Source: Azospirillum sp. B4 | Lineage (GTDB): Bacteria > Pseudomonadota > Alphaproteobacteria > Azospirillales > Azospirillaceae | Direction of reading: 5' to 3' | DNA length: 64,000 bases | NCBI RefSeq assembly: GCF_000333275.1 | Contig: NZ_BACU01000416.1 | Span: 36,936-100,935, forward strand | In this document: in pieces, positions 1 to 12,600 of the stretch | Layout: each line of letters begins with the position of its first letter | How positions within the stretch are numbered: position 1 is the stretch's first letter | Notes under the pieces: model-generated | Told to the model about the DNA's origin: nothing | What the model saw: only the letters and a program-made list of their open reading frames with translations | Databases searched by the model: none | Position numbers and translations under genes: made by a program

Positions 1-678
1 GTCCTCGACCGTGCCAAAGCGGCCGATCGGCACGTATTCGGCCAGCGCCGCCGCGTCATCGCCCGTCAGCAACCGGCCCAGCCCCTCGGTGTTGTCGATG
101 GGGCCGGGCAGCACGCTGTTCGCCCGGATTCCGTACTTGCCCCATTCCAGCGCCAGGCCGCGCATCAGGCTGTCTATGCCCGCCTTGGCGGCGCCGACAT
201 GGGCCTGGAAGGCGAAGGGCATGATGGAGTTGGTCGCGGAGACGAAGACAATGTTGCCGCGCGTCCGTTTCAATTGGGCGAAGGCGGCGCGCGAGGCGTT
301 GAAGGAGCCCAGCAGGTCGGTCGAGATCACCTTGCGGAAACCTTCAGCGCTCATCTGCTCCGCCGGGGCCGGGAAATTCGCCGCGGCGCCACAGATCAGG
401 ACATCGACCGGGCCGAAGGTGGCTTCGCTCCGGGACAGCGCCGCTTCCAGGTCGGCATGCTCCTGCACATCACAGCGCACCGCCAACGCCGGCGTTCCTT
501 CGGCCTCAAGCTCACGGCGGCAATTCTCCAGCCGGTCCACGGTGCGGCCGGCCAGCACGACCCGCGCGCCCAGCGAGCCCAGGCCCCGGGCGATGGCGAA
601 ATTGATCGTGCCGCCGCCGCCGGTGACGAACACCGTGCGACCGGCAAACAGGTCGGCCGCGAAAAATTGCCTAAGCAT
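1..678 (-). CDS. SDR oxidoreductase, 2,4-dienoyl-CoA reductase-like (partial, 3' end outside window)
   Basis: 226 codons are present and the frame runs off the left edge. An N-terminal Rossmann motif TGGGGTINFAIA (about residues 19-30) marks an NAD(P)H-dependent short-chain dehydrogenase. The usual catalytic Tyr of YxxxK is absent: the site reads FQAHVGAAKAGID, with Lys kept. This, together with CGAAANF and a PGPI..TEG segment, is the pattern of mitochondrial/peroxisomal 2,4-dienoyl-CoA reductases rather than of classical beta-ketoacyl reductases. The ATG at 678-676 overlaps the stop of the upstream PKS gene by 8 nt (ATGCTTAG), so the gene is the distal, translationally coupled member of the PKS operon. 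By inference it could act in trans on a conjugated polyene intermediate or product. A housekeeping fatty acid role is less likely given the coupling. Family call is firm; substrate is unknown. Confidence 0.82.
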   Translation of the reverse strand, partial: MLRQFFAADLFAGRTVFVTGGGGTINFAIARGLGSLGARVVLAGRTVDRLENCRRELEAEGTPALAVRCDVQEHADLEAALSRSEATFGPVDVLICGAAANFPAPAEQMSAEGFRKVISTDLLGSFNASRAAFAQLKRTRGNIVFVSATNSIMPFAFQAHVGAAKAGIDSLMRGLALEWGKYGIRANSVLPGPIDNTEGLGRLLTGDDAAALAEYVPIGRFGTVED

Positions 679-3600
679 CGTCCATCACCTCAAGCGCCAA
701 TGCGTCGTCGACGTCGATTTCGCCGGCCTCCAGCTTGGCCAGCAGTTGTTCCAGGGTCGTGCCGCCTCGTTCGGGCGTCCGCGGCACGGCCGCCGCCTTC
801 TTGGCCTCGCTGGCGAGGAAGTGGGCTTCCGCGTTGACCGGCGCCGCTTGGCGTCGCGCGTCGATCCGTTCCCGCAGGCGGCGTGTCCGGCCCTTGGTCT
901 CGGCCACCCGGCGTTCCACGGCCGTATCTCCGGCTTCGCCGGCTTTGGACGCGGGATCGGTGAATTCCATCTCGATGAAGCGGGCGAGGTCGCGCACGGT
1001 GGCGAAGTTGAACAGCGACGTCGTCTTCAGATTGATGCCAAACCGAAGGTTGATGCTGCGTACCAGCTCGACACTGATGATGGAGTCCGCGCCGTAGTCG
1101 GCGAAGCTGCCATCGGGCTCGACCTCGTCCGGGGTGAGGTGCAGCGCCGCTGCCACGACCTCCAGCAAGGCAGCCTCCACCGTCCCGGTACGGGGTGCGG
1201 AGGGGGACTCCGGCTTCCGGGTGGCCTGTTCCTGGCTGCCGGCGGACGGTGCCCGGTCACCCAGGGGGGCGCGGGCCAGCATGACGCTCTCGACCGTCTC
1301 GGCGCCGGACAGGCCGGAGGCCCGGGGATCGCGGAAGCGCGCCGCCTTGAGGGCGGTCGCCCACCCATCACGGGACAGCAGCGGACCGCCGGGCAGGCGG
1401 AGCGCCGGATCGTCAAAGCCCCACCAATCGGCGGTCAGGCCGAAGGTAAGGGTGTTGAAATCATGGGCGGAGGTCGCCTCCTTCAGCACCAGCAGGCCGT
1501 CCGGCTTCAGCATCCGCCCGATATGGCCGAGCGTCTCCGTCACCCGTGCCGTGGCGTGGACGACATTGGCGGCCAGCACCACGTCGATCGATCCGTCCGC
1601 GACGCCTTGCGGGGCGGCAGGGCGGCTGACATCCAGCAGCTTGGTCTCAAACCCTGGTTCAGCCGCGAAGCGCCGCCGGGCCGCCACAAGGAAACTCGGC
1701 CCGATATCGGTGAAGACGTACTGGACCCGCCCCCCCAAGGGCCGCAGGGCGGCGAGCACGAAGGCGCTGGTCGCCCCCGTCCCCGCGCCGATCTCCAACA
1801 CCCGTACGGTGGCGGTGTGATCCCGGTCCAGGCGCCGGCGCACCTCGGCGGCGACCGCCTCGGCCGCCAGGCCCTGCAACCAGTCGATCAGGCGATTGCC
1901 CCGGTAAATCGCGCTGACCAGGCGGTCGGACCCGTCGGGGAACAGCAGCGACGCGGCCTTGACCCGCCCGCCCACGACATCCGGTAGACCAGGCACCGTC
2001 TGGTCGAGCAGGGCCACATAGGGGGTCGCCTCGGCGCCACTGGCCAGCAACTCCCGACGCAGCGTCTCGGCCGGCTGGGATGGCGCGGCCGCGACGATGG
2101 TTCGCACGGCTTCCGCCAACCGGGCCATGGCCGGCCCCTCGGGCTCGGGCAGCGGGGTCCGGGCGAGGGTTTCGGCCAGGAGCGCCCGACCATAGACATC
2201 GACGGCCGCGAACCGGCCCGGGTCCAGATCGGCCGGCGGCGGTACCGCCGCGATGAACGCGTCCAAGGCGGCCGCCGCCGTCGCGGTCGGCGCCGGGTCA
2301 CTGGCCGTCCCTCCGCCCACGGCATCGACACCCAGCGGCGCCAGCAGGTCTTCACGCAGCTTCAGCGCCAGCACATGGCGGTCCGCGCCGGCCAAGATGG
2401 CGGAGAGCGCGGCGAAGCCCTCCTGGTTCCTGATGGGCCAAACGCCGAATCGGCGCATCGCGGCCAGGCTCGCAGGGTCGGCCATGCGTCCCGCTTCACC
2501 CCACAGGCCCCAGTCGATCACGCGCGCCTTGCCGCCGCTATGGGCCAGAACCAGGGCATCCAGGAAGGCGCAGGCGGCCGCATAGGCGGACTGGCCGCGA
2601 TTGGCGGTGTAGGCGTTGCTGGATGAAAACGCGCAGACGAACCCGACATCGCAGTCCGTCAAGGCGGCCAGCAGATTGATCGCCCCCACCCCTTTCGCAT
2701 CGACGACGGCGCGGAAATCAGCCTCCACAAGGTCGGCGATGCCCTGGTCGTGCATGACAAGGGCGGTATGGAAGACGCCGTCCAGGCGCCGGTCCACCCC
2801 GGCGGCCTCGCTCACGGCGCGGGTGAGTGCCGCGGGCTCTGTCAGGCTGGCCGCGCGATGGAGGATGCGGCCAGCCGTCAGTCCCTCGAGGCCCGACGCC
2901 TCTTCCGCCGACAGGGGCCGGCGGCCCAGCAGCCAGACCGTGGCGTCATACTGCTCCGCCAGGTGCCGGGCCAGCGCCCGGCCGATGCCCCCGGCGCCGG
3001 CGATCAGATAGCGGCCACCGTTGCGGAAGGCCGCGGGCGTCGATGCCGGGGGTGTCGATATTTGAGCCAGCGTTGCCGCGGCCGGTTCCAGTCGCTTGGC
3101 GAACCACACGCCATCGCGCCAGGCCAATTCGGCATCGGCGGGCGCTTCGGCATCGCCCAGGGCCGCGGCGACATCCGGGGTGGCGCCGCCGAGATCGATG
3201 AGCCGCACGGCCAGCTCGGGCAGGTCGCGCCCGGCGGCCTTGGCCAGGGCCGTCACCGCCGCCGCTTCGGGCGACACGCTGTCCCCATCCGCAACCGCCT
3301 GGCCATGCCGGGTGACGACCCGCAAGGGGATGCCGGTGCCGGCCAGGGCCTTGACCAGCCGCAGCAGGGCGATGGTTCCGGTCTGGCGTTGGCGCTCGTG
3401 GGTGGTGGCATCGGGAGGGGTGGTTGGCGGACACCAGCCGCCAAGGAAGATGACCCGGTCGATCCGCTCCGGCGCACTGGCCAGACGGTGGCGGAAATCC
3501 TCGATCGCTGGGGCCTGGCCGCCGCGCATGATCATCAGCGCCGCTCCCGCCCCGGTGGCCAACGCCTGGCCGAAACCGCCATCGTCCTCGTGCCCGACCA

Positions 3601-6600
3601 CCAGCATGGCCCCGTCGGCGTACTCGACGGTCCGGGCTGGAACCTGGCGCCAGACGGGGCGCAGGATGCGCAGCGGCGGGGCTTCGCCGTCCGCGCGTGG
3701 GCTGGGCCGCTTCCGCGCACCGCGCAGGGTCAGCCCGTCGAGGCGGGCGATCAAGTCCCCCTGCTCGTCAAGCACGGTGATCGTCACGACCAGGCGGCCA
3801 GGTTCCGCCAAGGTACGGCGCGCATGGGCGTAACGGGCTTCGGATAGCGGCCGCCAAAGGGTCAGCGCGTCGGCCGAGGCCGGTCGCAGGCCCGCGGCAT
3901 CCTCGCTGGCCACGGCGAAACAGAGCTGCATCGCCGCGTCGAGCACGCGGGCGTCGATGGCATCCGAAGACGGGGTTGGCGTCGGCCGAAGGCGGCCGAT
4001 CGCTTCGTCCATCCCGGCATGGACCGTGTCCAGCAGCGCATAGGATGGGCCATAGTCCACGCCGGCGGCACCCAGCATCGCGTAGATGCGCGCATGGGGA
4101 AGTGCCGTCGGGCACCGGTCGATGATGTCCCCGACATGGACGCGCAGCTCGGTGGGGGCCGGAACGGCCGTCCCGACCGTCAGCGCCATGGCGTCGCCAA
4201 GCCGGAGCGTCTGGCCTTCGGGTGTCACCGCCCCGCTGAGGGGAATGGTGGCGCCCCCCACGGGCACCTGGACGGGGGCGGTCCAACCGATGGCGCTCAG
4301 ACGCAGGGGCACGGGGGCGCCGGTCGCCGCCAGGGTACGGGCGATCAGCAAGGCGCCCGCCACCTGGCACGCGCCCGCGACACGATGGTCGGCCACCAGC
4401 GGGTCATCGTCCCGCAGCACGATCGTTTCGGTTTGGGTGGCCGTTTTGAAGGCCGGGTCCGGCCGGGTAGACAGCCAACACCGTCGCCGCTCGAACGGAT
4501 AAAGCGGCACGCCCACCCGGGTGAATCCGGCGGGGAAGAACCGTCGCCAATCGACCGCCCCGCCGTCCAGCCAGGATTGGAGCGCGTCTTGCAGTTCAGG
4601 GTCGGCGGCGGAGGTGGCGACGGCGGGCGGTTCACCGGTGGCGGCGAAGTCCCTCAGCCGCGCCACGGCCGCCGCGCGGTCAGCGGTGATGAAGCCCATG
4701 CGGTGGCGCATCGTGTCGCGACCGATGGCAAGCGTCCCGGCGATATCGGTCAGGGCCGCGCCGTCCGGCACCGTCAGGCGATCCGCCAGCCGCGCCGCCA
4801 GCGACCGGAGCGCGGCGGGCGTCCGGCCCGACAGCAGGATGGGGTGGGGCCGCCCGTCTTCCGCCGGGGGCTTGGCCGGCGGCGGGGCTTCCAGGATCAG
4901 ATGGACATTGGCCCCACCGGCGCCGAACGAACTGAGCCCGGCCCGCAGTGGCCCGCCATCCGGCGATGTCCAAGGCTCGGCGCTCTGGACGACGCGGAAC
5001 CCGCTGCCCGCCAGGCCGGCGTCCTTGTTGAGCACGGCGCTGTGCAGGCTGGGCGCCAAGGTGGCGTGGCGCATCTGCAGCACGACCTTGGTCAGGGCCA
5101 CGATGCCGGCGGCCGATTCCAGGTGACCGACGTTCGATTTGACCGACCCGATGGGGCAACCCGCCGCACCGAAGGCGCGGCGCAAGCCGGTGATCTCGAT
5201 GGGGTCGCCCAGGGCCGTGCCGGTACCGTGCGCCTCGACGTAGGAAATGGAGTCTGGTGCCACGCCGGCACGGGCCAGCGTTTCAGCGATCAGCGCGCCC
5301 TGTGCGACCGGGTTCGGCACGGTGAAGCCGCTGGTGCGGCCGCCGTGATTGACCGCGCTGCCACGGATCACCGCATGGATGCGGTCGCCATCGGCGCGCG
5401 CCCGCGCCAGCGGCTTCAGCACGACGGCACCGGCGCCTTCGCCCGGGACATAACCGTCGCCGCCCTCGCCGAAGCTGCGGCAGCGGCCGTCCGACGCCGA
5501 GAATCCGGCCTTGCTCAGCACCCAATATTTCATCGGATGCAGGCTGAGATTGACCCCGCCGGCGATGGCCACGGTGCAATCCCCTGCACGCAGCGCCTGG
5601 ATCGCCATGTGCACGGCCGTGAGCGAGGCGGAGCAGGCGGTGTCGACCGCGACGCTGGGCCCGTGGAAATCCAGGAAATGCGACACCCGGTTGGCGGCGT
5701 TCCAATAGCCCGACGCGGTGATCGCGAGCGCGCCCTTGGCCCGTGCCTCGGCCGCGAACAGCGGGTAATCGGCGTGCATCAATCCGACGAACACGCCACC
5801 GGCGCGCCGCTCCGGCTGGGCATCGCGGGCGAACAGGCTATGCCGCCCATAGCCCGCGTCCTCCAGCGCCCACCAGGCGACCTCCAGAAACTTGCGGGCT
5901 TGCGGGTCAAGGCTCTCGGCTTCGATGGGCGACATATCGAAGAAACGTGGATCGAAGCCGTCCGCATCGTCGATGAAGCCGCCCCATTTGGTGTGACAGG
6001 TCGATGGGTTGTCCCGGTCCGGATCATAGAAGCCCTCAAGCGGCCAGCGCTCGGCCGGGACTTCCCGGATCAGATCGGTGCCGCTGCGCAGCAGCTGCCA
6101 AAAGCCCTCCAGATCCTCGGCGCCGGGGTAAATACCGGCGATGCCAATGATGGCGACCGCGTCGTCCGGGGGCGGTTCTTTCGCGGCTTGGACCGTGACC
6201 GGATTGGATGAGGCCGTGGCCAGGGGAACCGCGGGCGCCGGGCCGGCCAGCCGGGCCATGGCCTCGGCGTGTTCGCGCTGCAGATAGCCGGCAATCTCGC
6301 GCGGTGTCCGGTATTCGAAGAACAGCGTCTTCGGCACGGTGCCGAGATCGCGTTCCAGCGCGGCGTTAAGATGGGTGATCATCATCGAATCAATGCCGTA
6401 CTCCTCGAACGGCATATCGGGCTCGACACGCTGGGCCGGGATGCGGGCGACCTCCGCCAGGATGCCGGCGACATATCCGGCGGCCCCGTCGGCGATCCCC
6501 GCCGTGGTGGCCCTGGGTGCCGGGTCGAGGATGACGGCCGGGTGGCCGGCGGCCCCCAGGCCCAACTGCCGGAGCCCGGCGGCCACGTCGCCCCGGCCGT

Positions 6601-9600
6601 GCAGCACGACCTGGACAGGGTCATCGGTCGCCAAGGCGGCCCGCAGGGCGGCGAAAGCGGCGTCGGCCGGCAATGGTTCGAAGCCGGCCTCACGACGCAG
6701 CAGGGCCAGAAGCTCGGCCGGTGCCGTCATGCCGCCTTCCCGCCACAGCGGCCAGGCGGCGGACAAGGTGCGGCCACGGCGCATGCCGGCCGCCACGGCG
6801 CCGGTCCGCCAGGTGGCGAAACCGTCGAGGAAGCCGTTGGCGGCGGCGTAATCGGCCTGCCCGAAGGTGGGAAACGCCGCGGCGGTCGAGCTGAAAACGC
6901 AGAACAGCGCCAAGCCGTCGTCCCGGGTCAGCCGGTCAAGCGCCAGGGTGCCGGCGACCTTGGCCCGCAGCACCGTGGCAAGGTCGGCCGGTGATTTTGT
7001 CGCGGCCACGCCGTCCCGCCGCGCGCCGGCCAGGTGGAAAACCGCCTGGATGGCGCCAAAGCCATGCCGCACCCGGTCAAGCGCGCGGCGTAATCCCTGC
7101 ACGTCGGCGACGTCCGCCTCAATGATCAGGACTTCGCCGCCGGCCTGTTCCAACGCCGCCAGCCGGGCGGCCATGGCCGCGTCGGGGGCGTTTCGGGCCA
7201 CGAGGGCGACGCGGGCCCGGTGGTGCCGCACCAGATGTTCGGCCAGCAACAGGCCGATGCCGCCGGTTCCGCCGGTGATCACGCAGGCGGCCCGTTCGGG
7301 CAGGATCGGGGCGATGTCCACGCCGGGCCGGGGGGCGGGGACAAGCACACGACTTTGCGGTTTGCCCAGCACCAGGCGCATGTCGTCAGGGCCGCCGCGC
7401 TCCGTTGGCCGGGCCGCCAGCAGGGCGGCCGGGCTGGCCTCGCCGTCTTCCAACGCCAGGCTGCGCACAAGCCAGCCCGGATGCTCGGCGGCGATGCAAC
7501 GAAGCATCGAGGTGACCGCCCGATGTCCCGGCGCGTCGGCGCCGCCGGGCGATACGACCAACAGCCGGACGACCGCGCGGCCGGCGAGACCGCGCACGAT
7601 GTCCAGAAGGCTCTCCAGCGCCGGGCAGGGGTCGAGACGGTCTATGGCCGTGGCCAGCGGCAGGGCATCGAGCGCCCTGGGGTCCGGGACGGCGTCCAGT
7701 TCCAGGATCACGTCGGCCGTGGGCCGGTCGGCAAAGATCGCGGGCAGGCGATCCAACTGGTCCGGCGTCAGGCGGATGGCCGCGGGCACGGCCGATGCCC
7801 ACCGGCCGCAAGCCGGCTCGGAGGCGATGACGACGGGGGTCGGCTCTGAAGCATCCCGGTCTGGCAGGGGGTCGTCCCGCCAAACCGGTATCAGCCGTTG
7901 GGTTTGGGCTTCGATGTCGGTGGTCTGCCGGGTCTTGCCCATGCTGCGGGCGACCAGCCGCTCCAGGGCCGCGACGGGGTGGCCATCGCGGGTTGCCAGC
8001 AGGATGTCGAACACCGCGCCGTCCTGGTCGATCCGCCGCGCCTGCACATGAACCCAGGCCGGTTCCGCCTCGGCGAACCAGCGCACGGCGCCGAGGGCGA
8101 CCGGCACGAACAGGCCCTGCGGCGCCCCGGCAGCCGTGCCGATCCCGGCGGCGGCCTGCATCGCGGCGTCCAGTACCGCCGCGCTGCGCGCCGAGAGATC
8201 GGGCCGCGCCATGAGCCGGGCGAGCGCCTCGCCCTCCCGGGCCCACAGCCGGTCGATCAGGCGGAAGGCGGGCCCATAGGCGATGCCACGCGCCGTGGCG
8301 GCCTGATAAATGTCCGCGCCGTCGACCGCGTCACCGAAACGTCCCAGGATGGTGGCGATGTCCAGGCTGGGGGGCGGGGGCGCCGGGGAGGCCGGTGTCA
8401 GGGCCGCATGCTCGGTGCCGGCCAGCATCAACGTGAGCGACCGGGGTGCTGCTCCGGACGCCTCCAGCCGCAGGTCGAAGGGGCCGGTGCCGGCGATCGG
8501 CCGGATCCAGGTGAGGTCCGCCAGCCCCGGGCAGGGGTGGCCATGCCGGCGGGTCAGCGCCGCCGCGGCCAACTCCATCACGGCGGCGGCGGGCAGCATC
8601 GGCGCCCCGTCGACACGATGCTGGTCCAGCCGCCAGTCGGCGCTGTCGACACGCAGCGGCAAGGCGCCGTCGTCCGGTTCGGCCACGGCCGTGGCGCCAC
8701 GGTTCAGGGGGTTCCAGTAGCGTTGGTTGTCGAAGGGATAGACCGGCAGGCGCAGGACCCGGCCCGGCGCGCGAAACAGGCGGGGGAACGGCACGGCGGC
8801 GCCCGCGACATAGGCGGTGGCGAGGCTCATGAGATCGCGCGTCGCGATGGCGTGTTCGATGTCGATGTCGGCGGCGGTGCTGGACGCCGGCGGTAGGGGC
8901 GCGCGCAAGGCGGCGGCCAGCGCCACACGGTCACCGGCGACCACGGCATGGCGGGCCCGATGGTGCGTCCGCTTGGCTCCCAGCGTCCAGGCGAGGTCGG
9001 CGAGCCCGCCGTCCAACCGGTCGAGATGGGCCAGCAGCGCCGTCTTCAGACGATCGAGTGACGCGGTGGTCTTGGCTGACAGCGGGAAGATCCACGGACC
9101 CGGATCATCGCTGGCGGCGATATGGCGGGGTGCGGCCTCCAGCAGGACATGCGCGTTCGAACCGCTGAAGCCGAAGGAACTGACGGTCGCGCGGCCGGGC
9201 ACGTCCATCGGCCACGGGGTGGCGGTGGTCGCGACGCGGAACGGGCTGCCGGCGAAGTCGATGTGCCGGTTGGGGGTGGTGAAGTTGAGCGTCGGCGGAA
9301 TGATGCCATGCTCAAGGGCCAGCACGGCCTTGAACAATCCGGCCGTGCCGGCCGCCGCCATGGCATGGCCGACATTGGTCTTGACCGAGCCGATGGCGCA
9401 GAAGCCGCGGCGATCGGTGAAGTGGCGGAACGCGTCCGTCAGGGCGTTGACCTCGATCGGGTCGCCCAGCCGCGTGCCGGTGCCGTGCGCCTCCACCAGG
9501 CGGATGGTTTCCGGATCGATGCCGGCGCGGCTCCAGACATCGATTTCCAGGGCGGTCTGCGCCGCGGCGCTGGGGGCGGTGATGCCACTGGTGCGGCCAT

Positions 9601-12600
9601 CCTGGTTGGTGCCGGTGGCCAGGATCACGGCCCGGATGGGGTCGCCGTCGCGCTGGGCATCGGCCAGGCGCTTCAACACGACGACACCCACGCCCTCGCC
9701 GGGCACGAAGCCATCGGCGGCGTCATCGAAAGCGCGACAGACCCCGGTCTGGCTTGCCATGCCCGCATCGGACAGATAGGCCAGGATGTCCGGGGACAAC
9801 AGGTTGATGGCGACACCCCCGCTGATCGCGACGTCGCATTCGCCGGTGGCCAGGCTGCGGCAAGCCAGATGCAACGCGACCAGGGACGAGGAGCAGCCGG
9901 TGTCGACCGGGAAGCTCGGCCCCTTGAGGTCAAGCAGATAAGCCAGCCGCGCCGACAGGATCGCCATCGATCCGCCCAGGGTCTGCAGGCTGGGCGATCC
10001 GGGTGCCACGTAACTGTTGGCGGAGGCCCCGACGAACACGCCGGTGCGGCTGGCGGCGAGATCGGCGGGCACGATGCCGGCGTCCTCCAGCGCGCGCCAC
10101 GCCTCCTCCAGCAGCAGACGTTGCTGCGGGTCCATCGCCTCGGCCTCGGCCGGGGTGATGTGGAAGAAATAGGGGTCGAAGCCGTCGAAATCCTGGATCA
10201 GCCCGGCCCAGCGCGCGGTGACGGGGATCGGGGTGCCGGTGCCGGAATCATAAAGGCGCGGCACGGGGAAGCGGTCGATCTCGCGGATCGACCCCCGGCC
10301 GGCGACGATATTCCCCCAGAAGGTCGCGAGGTCCGGCGCATCGGGGAAGCGTCCCGCCATACCGATGATGGCGATGCGCTGATCGGCGTTGATGGCCGCA
10401 GCGGGCGTCGGCGCGGTGGGAGCAGGCGCGGTGGGCTCCGGGGCCGAGGGCTCGGAAGCGACAGGCTCTGGTGGAGTGGCGGCCGCTTCCGGCGGGGGAT
10501 CGGCCGGCAGCGGCGATAGCGTCGCGATGTGGGTCGCCAGCGCCGTGACGCTGGCAAAGCTGAACAAGTCGGTCGAGCGCAGGGGGATGCGGAAGGCCGA
10601 CGCCAGCTCATCGGCGATCTGGGGCGAAATGATGGAATCGACGCCGTATTCGGCGAAGGGACGGTCCGGGTCGATCGCTTCCGGCGCGATTTCCAGCGCG
10701 CGGGCGACGATCGTCCGGATCCGGGTCGGAACCGGGGTGGCCGGGCCCTTGGGACCCGGTGCCGCCGGGAGGGGGTGCGCCGCCGGACACTGACCGTGGC
10801 CAGCCCCGTCCTGGGAGGTCGCCGCTTCAGATTTCAGGGCCAGGATGACGACTTGACTGGCCTCGCCACTGCCTGGCGCCAGTTCCGCGACGGGATCCAG
10901 GCCCGCGCGCCGCAAGGCCGCCCGCCAGCGCGCGGTGTCCAGCAACGGGCCGCCGGCCAGTCGCTTTTGCGGGTCGGTGGCCCGCCACCAGCCATCAAGC
11001 AGGCCGAAGGTCAGGGTCGCGAACGCCTCCAGCTTGACGTTCTCGTTGATGACCAGCAAGCCGCCAGGGCGCAGCAGCGACGCCGCGTGGGCCAGGGTCG
11101 TCTCGATCCCCGCGGTGGCGTGCAGCACATTGGTGGCGACGGCCACATCGAAATTGGCGTCTATCCCTTGCGTCGCGGGATCGCGCTCGATGTCCAGCAG
11201 GCCGAATTCCAGCCAGTCGCGACGATGGCGGCCACGGCCATGCTGGACGAAGCCCGTGGAAATATCCGTGTAGAGATAGCGCGACGGGGCCGGCATGCCG
11301 TCGCGCAGCCGATCCAGGATGGCGACCGTGGTGCTGCCGGTGCCAGCACCGATTTCGATCACGGTCAGGTCCGGTTTCGCCGCCGCCAGGGCCGCGACGG
11401 TTTCGGCGACCAGGCGGTTCGCCGCTTCCAGCCCCGGCTGGTCGCGATAGATCGGTTCAACCCGTTCCATGCTGCCGAGCGGAAACAGCACGTCGGTCGC
11501 GACCACATCTCCGCGCAGGATGTCCGGCAGGGCCGCGATGCAATGGTCCAGCAGGTCCACCGCCGCGGCCGCCCCGGCCCCCAGGGCACGGATCATGGCG
11601 GTGTCAGCCGGCGCATCGTACGCCTCTGGACCCGCCAACCAGTGGATATCGCCGCCCTCCCGATGAAGCGCGCCGGCCTGGGCCAGCAGGTCCACCAGGG
11701 CATGCGCGAGGCCGGTGAAGCGCGGAAGGGTGGCGAACCGCTTGACGACGGCGGCAACGGTTTCGCGTCCGCCGGGTTCACCCAGCAGCCCGGCCCGCGC
11801 CAACTGCCGCGCCATCGACGTCAGGGCGTGCCGCTCCATCAGCGCATGATGCGCCGGATCGGCGGCGGTGAGCCCGCCCGTGATCGACTGGGCGGCCCTG
11901 ACGGCGTCCGCTGCCGCCTGCGGCAGCGTGCTTGCCCCCATCGCGCGCCAGACCGGATCGGCCAGGGTGGCGTGGACGGCATGCCGGACGGTGCCGGCCA
12001 GCATCGCGTCCAATGTCGCAAGGCAGGCGTCGGTGGGCATGGGGTACATGCCATGGCCCTTGACCTGGGCGACCAGATCGGCCCGCCAGGACGGGTCCTC
12101 CCACAGTCCCCAATGCGCGACCTGCAAGGCGGGCCCGGCTGTGGTATCGCAACCATCGGCCAGCGCATCCTCGAAGGCGCATTGCAGCGCGTAGGCCGAT
12201 TGGCCAGCGGCACCCGGGAAGCCGGCGAAGGCGCTGATCGAGGAGAAGACGAACAGCCGGGGCACGCCCGCCGCCGCCGCCGCCGCGCGCAACGCCACCA
12301 GCCCGGCGATCTTGGGGCGGAGTGAGGCCAGGAACTCCGTCGCGCGGACCGTCGCGGCACGGCCGAACAAGGGGTCGACCACGGCTTGGACGACCAGGTC
12401 GACCGGCCCGCCCGCCGCCGCGAAGGCGGCCGCGGCCCCGTCCACCGTGGTCAGGTCGGCCTGGACGCCGCGCGCGGTGACGCCCAGGCCGCGCAGTTCC
12501 TCCAGGAAGGCCGACCGCTCGCCCACGATCGGTTTACGGCCGACCAGGATCACGTCCGCCCCCCACCGGGTCGCGGCATGGCGCGCCAGGGTGCGGCCCA

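Noticed and set aside
4019..6211. Long open frame on the plus strand (730 codons) antisense to the PKS; similar ones at 11-1987, 10529-12325 and 16432-19134
   Set aside because: Products are Arg/Gly/Gln-rich with no family motifs and lie wholly opposite intact PKS domains; they are by-products of GC-rich third positions.
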